Part shown: positions 31,384 to 41,191 of the stretch, in pieces | Layout: every line of letters starts with the position of its first letter | Position numbering within the stretch: position 1 is the stretch's first letter | Assembly (NCBI RefSeq): GCF_027579695.1 | Contig: NC_083587.1 | Coordinates: forward strand, 6,388,001-6,452,000 | DNA from: Neoarius graeffei | Taxonomy: Eukaryota; Chordata; Actinopteri; Siluriformes; Ariidae | Direction of reading: 5' to 3' | Length of the DNA: 64,000 nucleotides | Program-made: the position numbers and the translations under genes | The notes under the pieces: generated by a model | Told to the model about the DNA's origin: nothing | The model's database searches: none | The model's input: only the letters and a program-made list of their open reading frames with translations

Positions 31384-31930
31384 CTAGATTAAAGTAGAAC
31401 ACTTTATTGTCATTGCACATGTATGAAGTAATGAAATGCAGTTTGGCATCTAATCAAGTGCAACACGTGCAGACTGCACATAATGCAGTATTTAGAGACA
31501 AAATGCCGTTATTTACAGCTAGTGTAAGTAAAGATGGTTATATGTGCAGAGCATGTATGCGCAGAGTATGTACAATGTAGTTATGGCAGTACAATGCACA
31601 GGGCAATGAAAAATAGCATGGTATAAATAAATGTGATGAATACAGATGGAATCATTATACAGGTAATCCTATACCATTGTAGATAGGGCTATACAGATGT
31701 GAATTGAAGAGGAACACTATATGGATGGTAAAGTGTGGATAGAGGGGAACGAAAGACTGGTCTTTGGGAAGAGTTCAATAAGGTGACCGCTGTGGGAAAG
31801 AAGTGGTTTCTGAACTTGCTTGTGTAGTCTGCAAACTGTGAAAACGGTAGAGCCTAGGGGAGGAACAGAAGAGTATGGCCCCTATGACAGGAGTCTGAGA
31901 ATCACATGCACGGTGCAAGCATCTCTTATG
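31384..31930 (-). mobile_element. LINE 3'-end remnant inside the hAT
   Basis: On the minus strand this ends CAATGACAATAAAGTGTTCT, a LINE-type polyadenylation end like that of the Rex-like LINE at 22737. The remaining sequence is non-coding 3' UTR. Family tentative. Confidence 0.4.
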
Positions 31931-32197
31931 GACCTCCTGTGATTGCTTGTCAGCAATTCCCTCTCAGCTTAGTACTGCTTTAAGGTTCACACTGTCGGTT
32001 TTCAAAAATTAAATGGTGAACATGGGTCAATAGTCATTAAAACCTTAAAGTAATTAAAAAGTAATCCAAAAGTAACTAGTTACATGACTTTTTAAAAGTA
32101 ATTGAAAAAGTTACACTACAATTACATTTTAAACAAGGTAACTTGTAACTGTAACGAATTACATTTTTAAAGTAACTTACCCAACACTGGTCCTCAC

Positions 32198-32600
32198 CAA
32201 TTTACCAGTGGCCTTCACAGAGATGAGAGCATGAAGAGAATTGCTCAGTCAGGGCAAAGTGCAAGGGCAGGAAAAGCTTGTTGGTACGTTAATGACATCA
32301 TGTGGCCGTACAGTGTAATTGCTTCTAGATATTCTCAAAAAAAGATCTGAAAATTGATTTCTGCTTATGCTGGTAATGAAGTTACTTAAAGTTGAAATGC
32401 TGACTCATGTTTTTGTTTTGTTTTTCTTTTTGCGGCTGAGGAACCACATGACCGTGTATCACTATCATCACCATTGTTGTTTCCACAGTCAGATCGACAA
32501 TTATTGTCCTAGCTCAGTAAAGAAGGTTTGTGTGATTGTCCTGTGGCTTGCCGGGATTGATTGAATGATTGATTTTTCTTTTTTTTTCTTTTTAATTTAT
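32198..32600. other. Non-coding stretch
   Basis: Nothing recognised between the hAT target duplication and the Gypsy LTR. Confidence 0.45.
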
Positions 32601-32782
32601 TGTGGCAGCGGGAGCGTGGTCAAGCGTCGGTCTGTGAATGGATGGCAGAGTCAGGGAAGGTAAGTGGCAGAATCACTGCACCTGACGAGAATTAACCTGT
32701 GTTTGTGTGTCTTCCCCAGTGACCGCGCCCTATAAGAGGAGAGGGAGAGCAGAGGAAGGGGGCTATCCCCCAACCAGAACAC

Positions 32783-32837
<55 letters not shown>

Positions 32838-33722
32838 CATATGTGAGTACGTGGGAGAATAAATGTATAGCTGAAAAGCTAAAATTACAGGGTTTTTGTG
32901 AACTCAGTTCTGGCCTGCCATGCTTCTGTGCTCCACCCACCTTAACTATTTCTACAGTGGTGCCGAAACCCGGGACAGAGTACAGAAAAGAACAGCCCCA
33001 TGGAGTCCTCCCCCTTCAAGGACCTGGTCCATGCCCTCACCTCGGCCCAACAGAGCCAGCACCAGGCACTGGTCGCCCTCTGGAAGGAGCAGGAACAACG
33101 GTTCGAAGCCCTAGTGCTGGCACAGCAGGAAGATCGCCAGGCATTCCGGCAGCTGCTCGCGTCGGCGGGGTCCACCATCACCACTGCCACGGGCCCTCCC
33201 CACCTCACCCTAATGAAGATGGGTCCGCATGATGACCCTGAAGCCTTCCTTGCTCTTTTTGAGCAGGCAGCAGAGGCATGGGGTTGGCCGGTGGAACAGC
33301 ACGCTGCGCACCTCCTCCCCCTGCTAATGGGTGAGGCGCATCTGACCGCACTACAGCTCCCCGCCGACAGCCGGCTGGTCTATGCCAACCTCCGCAGGGC
33401 CGTCTTCCAATGTGTGGGGTGCACCTCGGAGCAGCAATGACAGCGCTTCCACACGCTGTGCCTGGAGGAGGTCAGCCGGCCGTTCACATTTGGCCAGCAA
33501 CTCCGGGACACCTGCCGATGGTGGCTGAGGACCGACAACCGTGATGAAGAGGGAATCATTGACCTGGTGGCGCTGGAACAATTCATTGCCCGACTTCCGG
33601 AAGGAACAGCGGCATGGGTCCAGTGCCATCTCCCAGCTTCACTGGATCTGGCCATTGAGCTGGCGGAGGACCATATGGCAGCTGTTCTGACAGCAGGACA
33701 GCATGTCTCCTCTTCTCCCTTC

Positions 33723-33755
<33 letters not shown>

Positions 33756-34340
33756 TCTGTTCCTTGTCCTCGCCCCATTCCCCCACCGCGGAGGCAGGGG
33801 CTGGCTCCACTCCAGCCGGCCCACCGCACCCGCGGTGCCCCACTGTTTCCTACTTCCATGTCTGTGTCTTCCCCCCGCTCAGGTGAGTGAGCTCTGGAAC
33901 ACCCATACAGAGGGAGAGCCTGGGCCGGTTTGCTGGCGCTGCGGGGAGCCGGGGCACCTCCAGCATCAGTGCTTGGCGATGGTGGTGGGCACGGTGGTCC
34001 GGATCCCCGATGCGCCGGGAAACACCCTCGATCAGGCCGGAGCATATTACATACCGGTGAGTATCCAAGGGGATACGTATCAGGCTTTGGTGGACTCCGG
34101 CTGTAATCAGACCTCCATCCACTAAAGTCTGGTGCAAGATGAGGCATTGGGGAGAGCACAGTTGGTGAAGGTTTTGTGTGTACAAGGGGATGGTCACAAC
34201 TACCCTTTATTGTCAGTCCACATTCTATTTCGAGGGGAGAAATTTAGAGTAAAGGCGGCGGTTAATCCTCGCCTTACCCACTCGATAATTTTGGGGATTG
34301 ATTGGCCGGGATTTAGGGAATTAATGGCACATTTAGTGAA
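32601..34340 (+). mobile_element. Gypsy (Gmr1-like) LTR-retrotransposon fossil, 5' part
   Basis: Starts with an LTR (32601-32956, TG...CA ends, internal GT microsatellite at about 32786-32833), followed by a primer-binding-site-like TGGTGCCGAAACCCGGGA at 32958. Downstream are recognisable gag (33000-33890), a zinc-knuckle region (CWRCGEPGHLQHQC) and a protease-like region around 34050-34320. The rest of the polyprotein is separated by other repeats and reappears at 39946-41000. Broken, with several interruptions. A solo LTR of the same family is at 47032-47350. Confidence 0.8.
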
Positions 34341-35135
34341 GAGCCTTGACAGCCCTGGCCTTGAGAGCCCTAGCCTTGACAGCACATGTGCTGGAGAGAA
34401 AAAAAAAATTCTGAAAAAAAAAAAACATTTTTCTGAAATTTAAGACTCTAGAGGGGTGTGTTGAACCCAAGCCTGACGACCCCTGATGTTTTTATGGTGT
34501 TTTTATACATGAAAAGCACATATGCAGGTGTAAAAAGCTCATGCACTTGGTGAGTCAGCATACATGCTAACCCTGAACTGTGGGACTTTGTCATTTTTCT
34601 GCCTGATGCCCATGGTAAAACTGAGCAGTGAGACTTTGCCATTTTGCTGAACTGTGGGAATTTGTCATTTTTCCACCTGATGCCCATGGTAAAACTGAGC
34701 AGTGGGACTGCCATTTTTCTGAATTGTGGGACTTCGTCATTTTTCCGCCTGATGCCCATGGGAAAAAAAGTCAGGACTTAATCATCAAAGAGAGAGAGAG
34801 AGAGAGAGGATTGAGAGAGAGAGGACTACCAGGAAATACAGAAAAATAAAAAGACATTAGATTACAGGGAACTAACCATAAGTTTGGTGTTCTCTGCCAA
34901 GAGAGACAGTCACAGCTTTGGCCAAAACTTTGTTTAAAGCAATCCAACCCAACCCTGGACCCTTGGACCCACTGAGTAGCACCTGTGGACTGGCCAGTAT
35001 TCAGACAAGTTTGGAGGCTTTGGGATAGATTTAAATTTTAATTCCATTTTTCAACATTTTTTATCTAATCAGGCCATGGAATTGCAACCCAACTTGCTTA
35101 CCCAGGCTGCAACCCAACCCCCCACAGCTCTTTGC
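34341..35135. repeat. Unrecognised repeat X, first block
   Basis: Contains CTTGACAGCCCTGGCC-type short tandem words, a segment starting AAGACTCTAGAGGGGTGTGT, then about three copies of an 88-bp tandem unit (34573-34765) with the core CATTTTTCCGCCTGATGCCC, an AG microsatellite (34790-34825) and a segment with GATTACAGGGAACTAACCAT. The same order is seen at 38880-39700 and in part at 41001-41190. It has no coding capacity. Confidence 0.75.
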
Positions 35136-35817
35136 CCTGCTTAATGGCCCTTCCTTTGTTTTGGGCCCTCTGGGACACCAGTCTGCCTGCAAAACCTCAC
35201 TGGAGGCCAATATGTCCATCAGTCTGAAGGACATCATGTCTTACACTGTAATTAGCAGCACTGGAGCACCCCAGGGCATGGTGCCGGCCCCTCTTCTCTT
35301 CACCCTGTACACCACGGACTTCTGCTACAACTCGGAGCTGTGTCACATTCAGAAGTTTGCCGATGACACAGCCATCATTAGGTGCATCAGTGACGACAGA
35401 GAGGAGGAGTATAGGAGCCTGGTGAGGGACTTTGCTGTGTGGTGCAACAGGAACCATCTGCAGCTCAACACCTCAAAGACCAAAGAGCTGGTCATTGACT
35501 TTGGGAAGTCCAGACCAAGGTCACGACCAGTTCTGATCGAGGTAGTTGAGGTGGAGGCTGTAGATTCCTACAAGTACCTCGGGCTGTGGCTGGACAGCAA
35601 GCTGGACTGGACTTGCAACACCAGTCACTTATACAGGAAGGGACAGAGCAGGCTATACTTCCTTAGGGCAGGGGTTCCCAAACTTTTCCATGCCAAGGCC
35701 CCCCAAACAGCATTAGCTTCTGACCAGGGACCCCCTTTGCAAACCCACAGACAATGCTACTAAATATGTAAAGAAACATCAACTTTTAGAATGTTTTCTC
35801 TTACTTTTATTCAATAG

Positions 35818-36854
35818 TCAATAATTGTTACATTTGTTTAACATAAGAATATTATTAACTAACATGTTTTCAACACAAATATTTTCGCACTGAACAATAA
35901 ACTGTATAACCTCCTGTAGTACCTGATTCAACTCGTTATCCATCCTTTTTGCGACCAGTGCCTCGCGATGGAGCATGCAGTGTGTGGCCACTACATGCGG
36001 GGCCTTCTGCTTAATGAGAGCGGTCACTCCACTGATCTTCCCGGTCATTGCCACGGCTCCGTCCGAATACCCCCCACACACACAACGGGTCCAGTCCAAT
36101 CCGTTAGACTCGATGTAACTGTCCAAAACTTGAAAACTTCTTTCAAGTGCTTTACAAAATAGTATTTCCTCCACAAATCTTTCCTGTGAAATAAATCTGA
36201 TGTACACAAGCAATTGGGCCTCATTGGATAAATCTGTGCTCTCATCCAGCTGAAGTGCAAAGTATTCGCTGGTTCTCACCTGCTCCAACAGCTGAGCAGA
36301 TACGTCTTGAGCCATGTCACCAATCCGTCGGCTCATGGTGTTATCAGAGAGTGGGACAGCATTGATTTTTTTGGCAGCATCCTCACCAAGCAATTCTTGG
36401 ACAATGTCTTTGGTGGCTGGTAAAATCAAATCTTCTCCAATTGAGTGAGGTTTTTTAGCACGAGCAATGTGGTATGAGGCTAAAAATTATGCTTCAGGGC
36501 CTGCTCGGGGACAGTAGCTTTCTGGGTGAATGCAGCAGATTGCCTGACCAAATGCTCTTCTTTGCGTCTGAAGAAATCTACTGTTTTTTCGGCATCTGTC
36601 GGATGTTTTTTTACCAAGTGACACTGAAGTTTCGAAGGTTTTAAGCACTCGTTTGACAGGGTCTCCAGACAGAGGACACATTTCGGGCAATCATGGCCAT
36701 TTTTCTGTATGGCTGTAAAGCCATACTTAATGTATGCTGCCTCATATTTTCGGATTTTAGTTGGCCAAGACTTCTTAGTTTTTTTCACAGTAGTGTCCTC
36801 CACAGCAGGGCTGTTGGTTTGTTCCTTTGGTCTCTTCTTCAAAAACCTGTCCAT
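35818..36854 (-). pseudogene. ZBED5-like hAT transposase, N-terminal half
   Basis: Two frames. 36480-36854 starts MDRFLKKRPKEQ and carries a BED-type finger (CPKCVLC...LKPSKLQCHLVKKHP). 35818-36429 continues with PATKDIVQELLGEDAAKKI, VPLSDNTMSRRIGDMAQDV, YFALQLDESTDLSNEAQLLV, CGGYSDGAVAMTGKISG and THCMLHREALVAKRM, which is the DDE core start of the ZBED5/SCAND3-type hAT family, with D in QLDEST and the second D in the SDGAVAM region. A frame break of about 50 bases separates the two. It ends before the last catalytic Glu. Confidence 0.8.
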
Positions 36855-37063
36855 TTTGCGCTAGCAATATGCTAGCTTGAGGAGCAAAGCAGCTTGATAA
36901 ATGGTGCAAACCACAACATCACAGGCAATCGGAGAGATGAGCATGGCAAACAACGTTTCGATATGATGTATTATTATTAATAATTATATTTTATAATAAT
37001 GATCAAAAAATTAATTACAATATATTTAATAATAATTATTTTTAAAAAGTATATTTTTTTCTG

Positions 37064-37439
37064 TGGCGGCACGGTGGTGTAGTGGTTAGCACTGTCGCCT
37101 CACAGCAAGAAGGTCCGGGTTCGAGCCCAGTGGCTGGCGAGGGCCTTTCTGTGTGGAGTTTGCATGTTCTCCCCGTGTCCGCGTGGGTTTCCTTCGGGTG
37201 CTCCGGTTTCCCCCACAGTCCAAAGACATGCAGGTTAGGTTAACTGGTGACTCTAAATTGACCGTAGGTGTGAATGTGAGCGTGAATGGTTGTCTGTGTC
37301 TATGTGTCAGCCCTGTGATGACCTGGCGACTTGTCCAGGGTGTACCCCGCCTTTCGCCCGTAGTCAGCTGAGATAGGCTCCAGCTTGCCTGCGACCCTGT
37401 AGAACAGGGTAAAGCGGCTAGAGATAATGAGATAATGAG
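37064..37439 (+). repeat. SINE (GGCGGCACGG family) inside the hAT
   Basis: Complete copy with A box TAGTGGTTAGCACTGTC and B box GGGTTCGAGCCCAG, and a GATAATGAGATAATGAGA end. Exact 11-bp duplication ATTTTTTTCTG flanks it (37053-37063 and 37440-37450). Confidence 0.92.
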
Positions 37440-38263
37440 ATTTTTTTCTGCAATTTTTTGTTATCGTCCCTCCAACTTTCTGAGACCCCCCTAGCGCCCC
37501 CTGGCAGCCCCCCAGGGAGCCACGGCCCCCACTTTGAAAACCACTGCCTTAGGGGGCTGCAGTCCTTTAACATCTGCAGGAAACTCCTGTGGATGTTCTA
37601 TCAGTCTGTGGTCACCAGTGTTCTGTTTTACACCATGGTGTGCTGGGGGCAGCACATCCAAGAAGGACACATCCAGGCTGGACAAACTGATCAGGCGGGC
37701 CAGCTCTGTGGTCGGCATGAAGCTGGACTCTCTGGTGACGGTGGCAGAGAAGAGGTCTATGGACAAACTATTGAACGTCATGGACGATGCCAGTCACCCT
37801 CTGCACACCGTCATCAGCAACCAGAGGAGCCTGTTCAGTGACAGAATGCTCCTTTCCAAGTGCAGGATGAACAGACTCAAAAACTCCTTTGTCCCTCATG
37901 CCATCAGACTGTACAACTCCTTTCTGGGGGGGAGGAGGGGTAACAGGAGGACAGAGGACGGGAAGGAGCAGTAGCCTAGCCTAAAAAGAAGCAATACCGG
38001 ACAATGTGCAATATAATGTGCAAATTAAAGTGCAATATCTTTCCTGCTTCCCCCCCACACACACTTACCCTAACCCCATTTCTCCCCCCCTTCCTCTCTT
38101 CCCCGTATCTTATTCTTTTATATTTGTATATGTAAATACTTAATTTATTTTAATTTACCTAGAAGTTTTTCTCTATTTTTTTCTCAGTTTATCTGTAATG
38201 ATGCTGCTGGAATCTTAATTTCCCTGAGGGAACCCTCCCAAAGGGATCAATAAAGTTTTGTTT

Positions 38264-38340
38264 TATCTAATCTAATCTAATCTAATCTAATCTAATCTAA
38301 TCTAATCTAATCTAATCTAATCTAATCTAATCTAATCTAA
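38264..38340. repeat. (TCTAA)n microsatellite, LINE tail
   Basis: About 15 pentanucleotide units directly after the LINE polyadenylation word. Confidence 0.95.
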
Positions 38341-39945
38341 CCCACTATTGCATTCTGGTGGTCAGAACAGGTAATGCAGGGCCACCTCAGCTTCTTCCCT
38401 GGAATGGTCAGCAATGGTGCTGAACTTCCCGACTTCGGTGAACTTAGATTTATTGCCATCTGATGGTCAGAGCAGGTAATGCAAGGCCACTTCAGCTTCT
38501 CCCTGGGATGACTTGAGGGATCTTAGATTTATTAAATGACAATGTAAAAAAAAAAATCATATTCTTTTATGGCTAACACTGTACATACTTGGTCAGCAAG
38601 TATGCTGAACTTCCTGACTTATGTGAGCTGGGATTTATTTAATGACGATGTTTTTTGTGAGTTTTCTGTCAACATGAACCACTTTTTTTCTGGCCACTTT
38701 GACCAATTGGACACTTGGACTTTTCACTATTGGTACTTGCATCGGTAGCATGCGCTGGGGAAAAATTTTTGATTTTCTGGAAAAAAAATCATATTCATTT
38801 TCCTTGTGGGCTAACACTGTGCAGGGGTGTGTAGAACCCTTTCTGATGGTTTTTGTAGGTTCTCTGTCCACTTGCACCACTTTTTCTAAGGCCTTGGCCT
38901 TGACAGCCCTGGCCTCGAGAGCCCTGGCCTTGAGAGCCCTAGCCTTGACAGCTCATGTGCTGCATAATATTTTTAAAAATTGAAAAACAAGAAAAAACAA
39001 TCAAATGAGTGGGTGGCTTGTATTTACAGGTTGTTTAGAGTCCCTTCTGATGTTTATTTGAGGAATTTCTGCCCACTTGGACACTTTTTTACATGGTGCC
39101 TTAGCCTTGACAGCACATGAGCTGGGGAGAAAAAAAAAACATTTTCTGAAAAAAAAATAATTCTGAAATTTAAGACTCTAGAGGGGTGTGTTGAACCCAA
39201 GCCTGACGATCCCTGATGTTTTTATGGTGCTTTTATCCATGAAAAGCACATATGCAGGTGTAAAAAACTCATGCGCTTGGTGAGTCAGCATACATGCTAA
39301 CCCTGAACTGTGGGAGTTTGCCATTTTTCAGCCGGATGCCCATGGTAAAACTGAGTAGTGGGACTTTGCCATTTTTCTGAACTGTGGGACTTTGTCATTT
39401 TTCCGCCTGATGCCCATGGTAGAAAAAGTCAGGACTTAATCATCATCAAAGAGAGAGAGAGAGAGGACTACCAGGAAATACAGAAAAATAAAAAACATTA
39501 CATTACAGGGAACTAACCATAAGTTTGGTGTTCTCTGCCAAGAAAGACAGTCACAGCTTAGGCCAAAACTTTGCTGAAAGCAACCCAACCCTGGACCCTT
39601 GGACCCACTGAGTAGCACCTGTATACTGGCCAATATTCATACAAGAAGTTTGGAGGCTTTGGGATAGATTTAACTTTTAATTCCATTTTTCAAAATTTTT
39701 TTCAACTGATGGTTGGAGCAGATAATGCAGTGCCACTTCGGCTTCTCCCTGGTATGGTCAGCAAGTATGCTGACCTTCCCGACTTGAGTGATCTTAGATT
39801 TATTAAATGACAATGTAAAAAAAAAAATCATATTCTTTTTGGGCTAACACTATACATACTTGATCAGCAAGTATGCTGAACTTCCCGACTTCTGTGAGCT
39901 GGGATTTATTTAATGACAATGATGGTTTTTGTGAGTTTTGTGGCA
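38341..39945. repeat. Unrecognised repeat X, second block
   Basis: Resumes after the LINE. A segment of about 240 bp (GGTAATGCA...CCACTTC...GCTTCTCCCTGG, TTAGATTTATTAAATGACAA, GCAAGTATGCTGAACTTCC) occurs twice, at 38360-38670 and 39715-39940. In between are the CTTGACAGCCCTGGCC words (38885-38955), the AAGACTCTAGAGGGGTGTGT segment (39170) and two 88-bp units (39303-39420), as in the first block. Confidence 0.75.
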
Positions 39946-41000
39946 TTCTAGATCTGCTGCGTGAAAATTGGGAGGAGGGACCTTCAACAAGCAAAAATGA
40001 AATTCGATATGTTATCGACCTGTGCGCCAAACTCCACACACTCATGCACCTTACCCAGGAGAATTTGCGGCAGGCCCAAGAATGTCAAGTCCGTCTGTAC
40101 GACAGGGGCACGCACCTTAGGGAATTCACACTCGGAGATAAAATACTCATATTTTGCCCACGTTGAGCTCCAAATTGATCACCAGGTGGCAAGGACCCTT
40201 TGAGGTCAGACGGTAAGTCGGGCGCATCGACTATGAGGTGAGGCGAATGGACAGGGGTGGGGCATTACAGATTTACCACCTCAATCTGTTAAAACTTTGG
40301 AATGCGGAGGTCCTCATGGCGTTGGTGTCGGTGGTTCCAGAGAAGGCGGAGCTGGGGCCAGAGGTTCAAAAGGGAAAATTGACATCTCCCACCGCTCCGG
40401 TCCCCTGTGGAGACCACCTCTCCCCAACCCAACTCACGGAGATCGCCCAGTTGCAGACAGAATTTTCTGACTTTCTCTTGCCCCTGCCCGGCCCCACCCA
40501 CCTCATAGAACACCACATTGAGATGCCCCCGGGGGTAGTACTGCACAGCCGCCCTTACAGACTGCCTGAACACAAGAAAAAGGTGGTTCGGGAAGAACTC
40601 AAGGCAATGCTCGAAATAGGCATCGTCGAGGAGTCCCACAGTGACTGGAGCAGCCCGGTGGTCTTGGTTCCCAAGGCCGACGGGTCGGTCCGGTTCTGTG
40701 TGGATTATAGAAAAGTCAACGTGGTGTGTAAATTTGATGCGTACCCAATGGCTCAAATTGATGAGTTGCTCGATCGACTAGGCACGGCTCATTTTTATTC
40801 AACACTGGATTTGAGAAAGGGATATTGACAGATCCCCTTGACTCCACTATCCCGAGAGAAAATGGCTTTTTCCACACAGTTCGGCTTACACCAGTTCGTC
40901 ACACTTCCTTTTGGGCTGTTTGGGGTGCCCGCTAAGTTCCAGCGGCTTATGGATCAGGTCCTCCGCCCCCACGCCACCTATGCGGCCGCATACCTGGACA
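39946..41000 (+). mobile_element. Gypsy (Gmr1-like) fossil, integrase end and reverse transcriptase
   Basis: The first part (39946-40320) resembles the C-terminal end of an integrase (words such as REFTLGDKILIF and IYHLNLLKLW). It runs directly into a linker and the start of a reverse transcriptase (RPYRLPEHKKKVV, SSPVVLVPKADGSVRF, FYSTLDLRKGY, up to about 40995). Integrase lying before reverse transcriptase is the unusual order of Gmr1-like Gypsy elements. The sequence is cut off at 41000 by repeat X. Broken, with few interruptions in the retained part. Confidence 0.75.
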
Positions 41001-41190
41001 GAAAAATAAAAAGACATTAGATTACAGGGAACTAACCATAAGTTTGGTGTTCTCTGCCAAGAGAGACAGTCACAGCTTAGTCCAAAACTTTGCTGAAAGC
41101 AACCCAACCCTGGACCCTTTGATCCACTGAGTCGCACCTGTATACTGGCCAATATTCATATAGCAAGTTTGGAGGCTTTGGGATAGATTT
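41001..41190. repeat. Unrecognised repeat X, third block
   Basis: Begins AGAAAAATAAAAAGACATTA and matches 34845-35030 and 39480-39672 closely (GGGAACTAACCATAAGTTTG). The Tc1 copy 2 is inserted at a TA in it. Confidence 0.8.
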
Positions 41191-41191
41191 A

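Larger units (their letters stand above)
30037..32189 (+). mobile_element. hAT transposon (CAGTGTTGGG type), internally deleted
   Basis: The ends CAGTGTTGGGGAGTAACG and, reversed, CAGTGTTGGGTAAGTTAC form the inverted repeat, followed on both sides by dense GTAATTACAGTTAC-like subterminal repeats. An exact 8-bp duplication GTCCTCAC flanks it (30029-30036 and 32190-32197), as expected for hAT. It keeps the first coding exon of its transposase (BED finger, 30387-30545) but no catalytic domain, so it depends on another copy. A LINE tail appears to have landed inside (31384-31930). Confidence 0.9.
35669..37546 (-). mobile_element. hAT transposon (ZBED5-like) inserted in the LINE
   Basis: Ends CAGGGGTTCCCAAACTTTTC on the left and, reversed, CAGTGGTTTTCAAAG on the right, flanked by an exact 8-bp duplication CCTTAGGG (35661-35668 and 37547-37554). 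It carries the N-terminal half of a transposase on the minus strand and contains a younger SINE (37064-37439). The C-terminal catalytic and dimerisation parts are missing. Confidence 0.9.
35140..38340 (+). mobile_element. Rex-like LINE, 5' truncated, split by a hAT
   Basis: RT-derived sequence at 35161-35668 and 37555-37974 is continuous across a hAT insertion (35669-37546). It shows STGAPQGMVPAPLLFTLYTT, QKFADDTAIIRCI (ADD box), LQLNTSKTKELVIDF and YKYLGLWLDSKLDW, then after the hAT FYQSVVTSVLFYTMVCW and LFSDRMLLSKCRMNRLKNSF. The 3' end is AATAAAGTTTTG and a (TCTAA)n tail at 38264-38340. Frame changes occur after the hAT. Related to, but not the same subfamily as, the LINE at 20662. Confidence 0.8.

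Noticed and set aside
32692-32940. His/Thr-rich and Cys/Val-rich frames
   Set aside because: Translated (GT)n tract in the Gypsy LTR. The same applies to 62249-62500.
33380-34197. Minus-strand proteins of 115-259 codons
   Set aside because: They are antisense frames over the GC-rich Gypsy gag region and a CT microsatellite at about 33727-33752, with no motifs.
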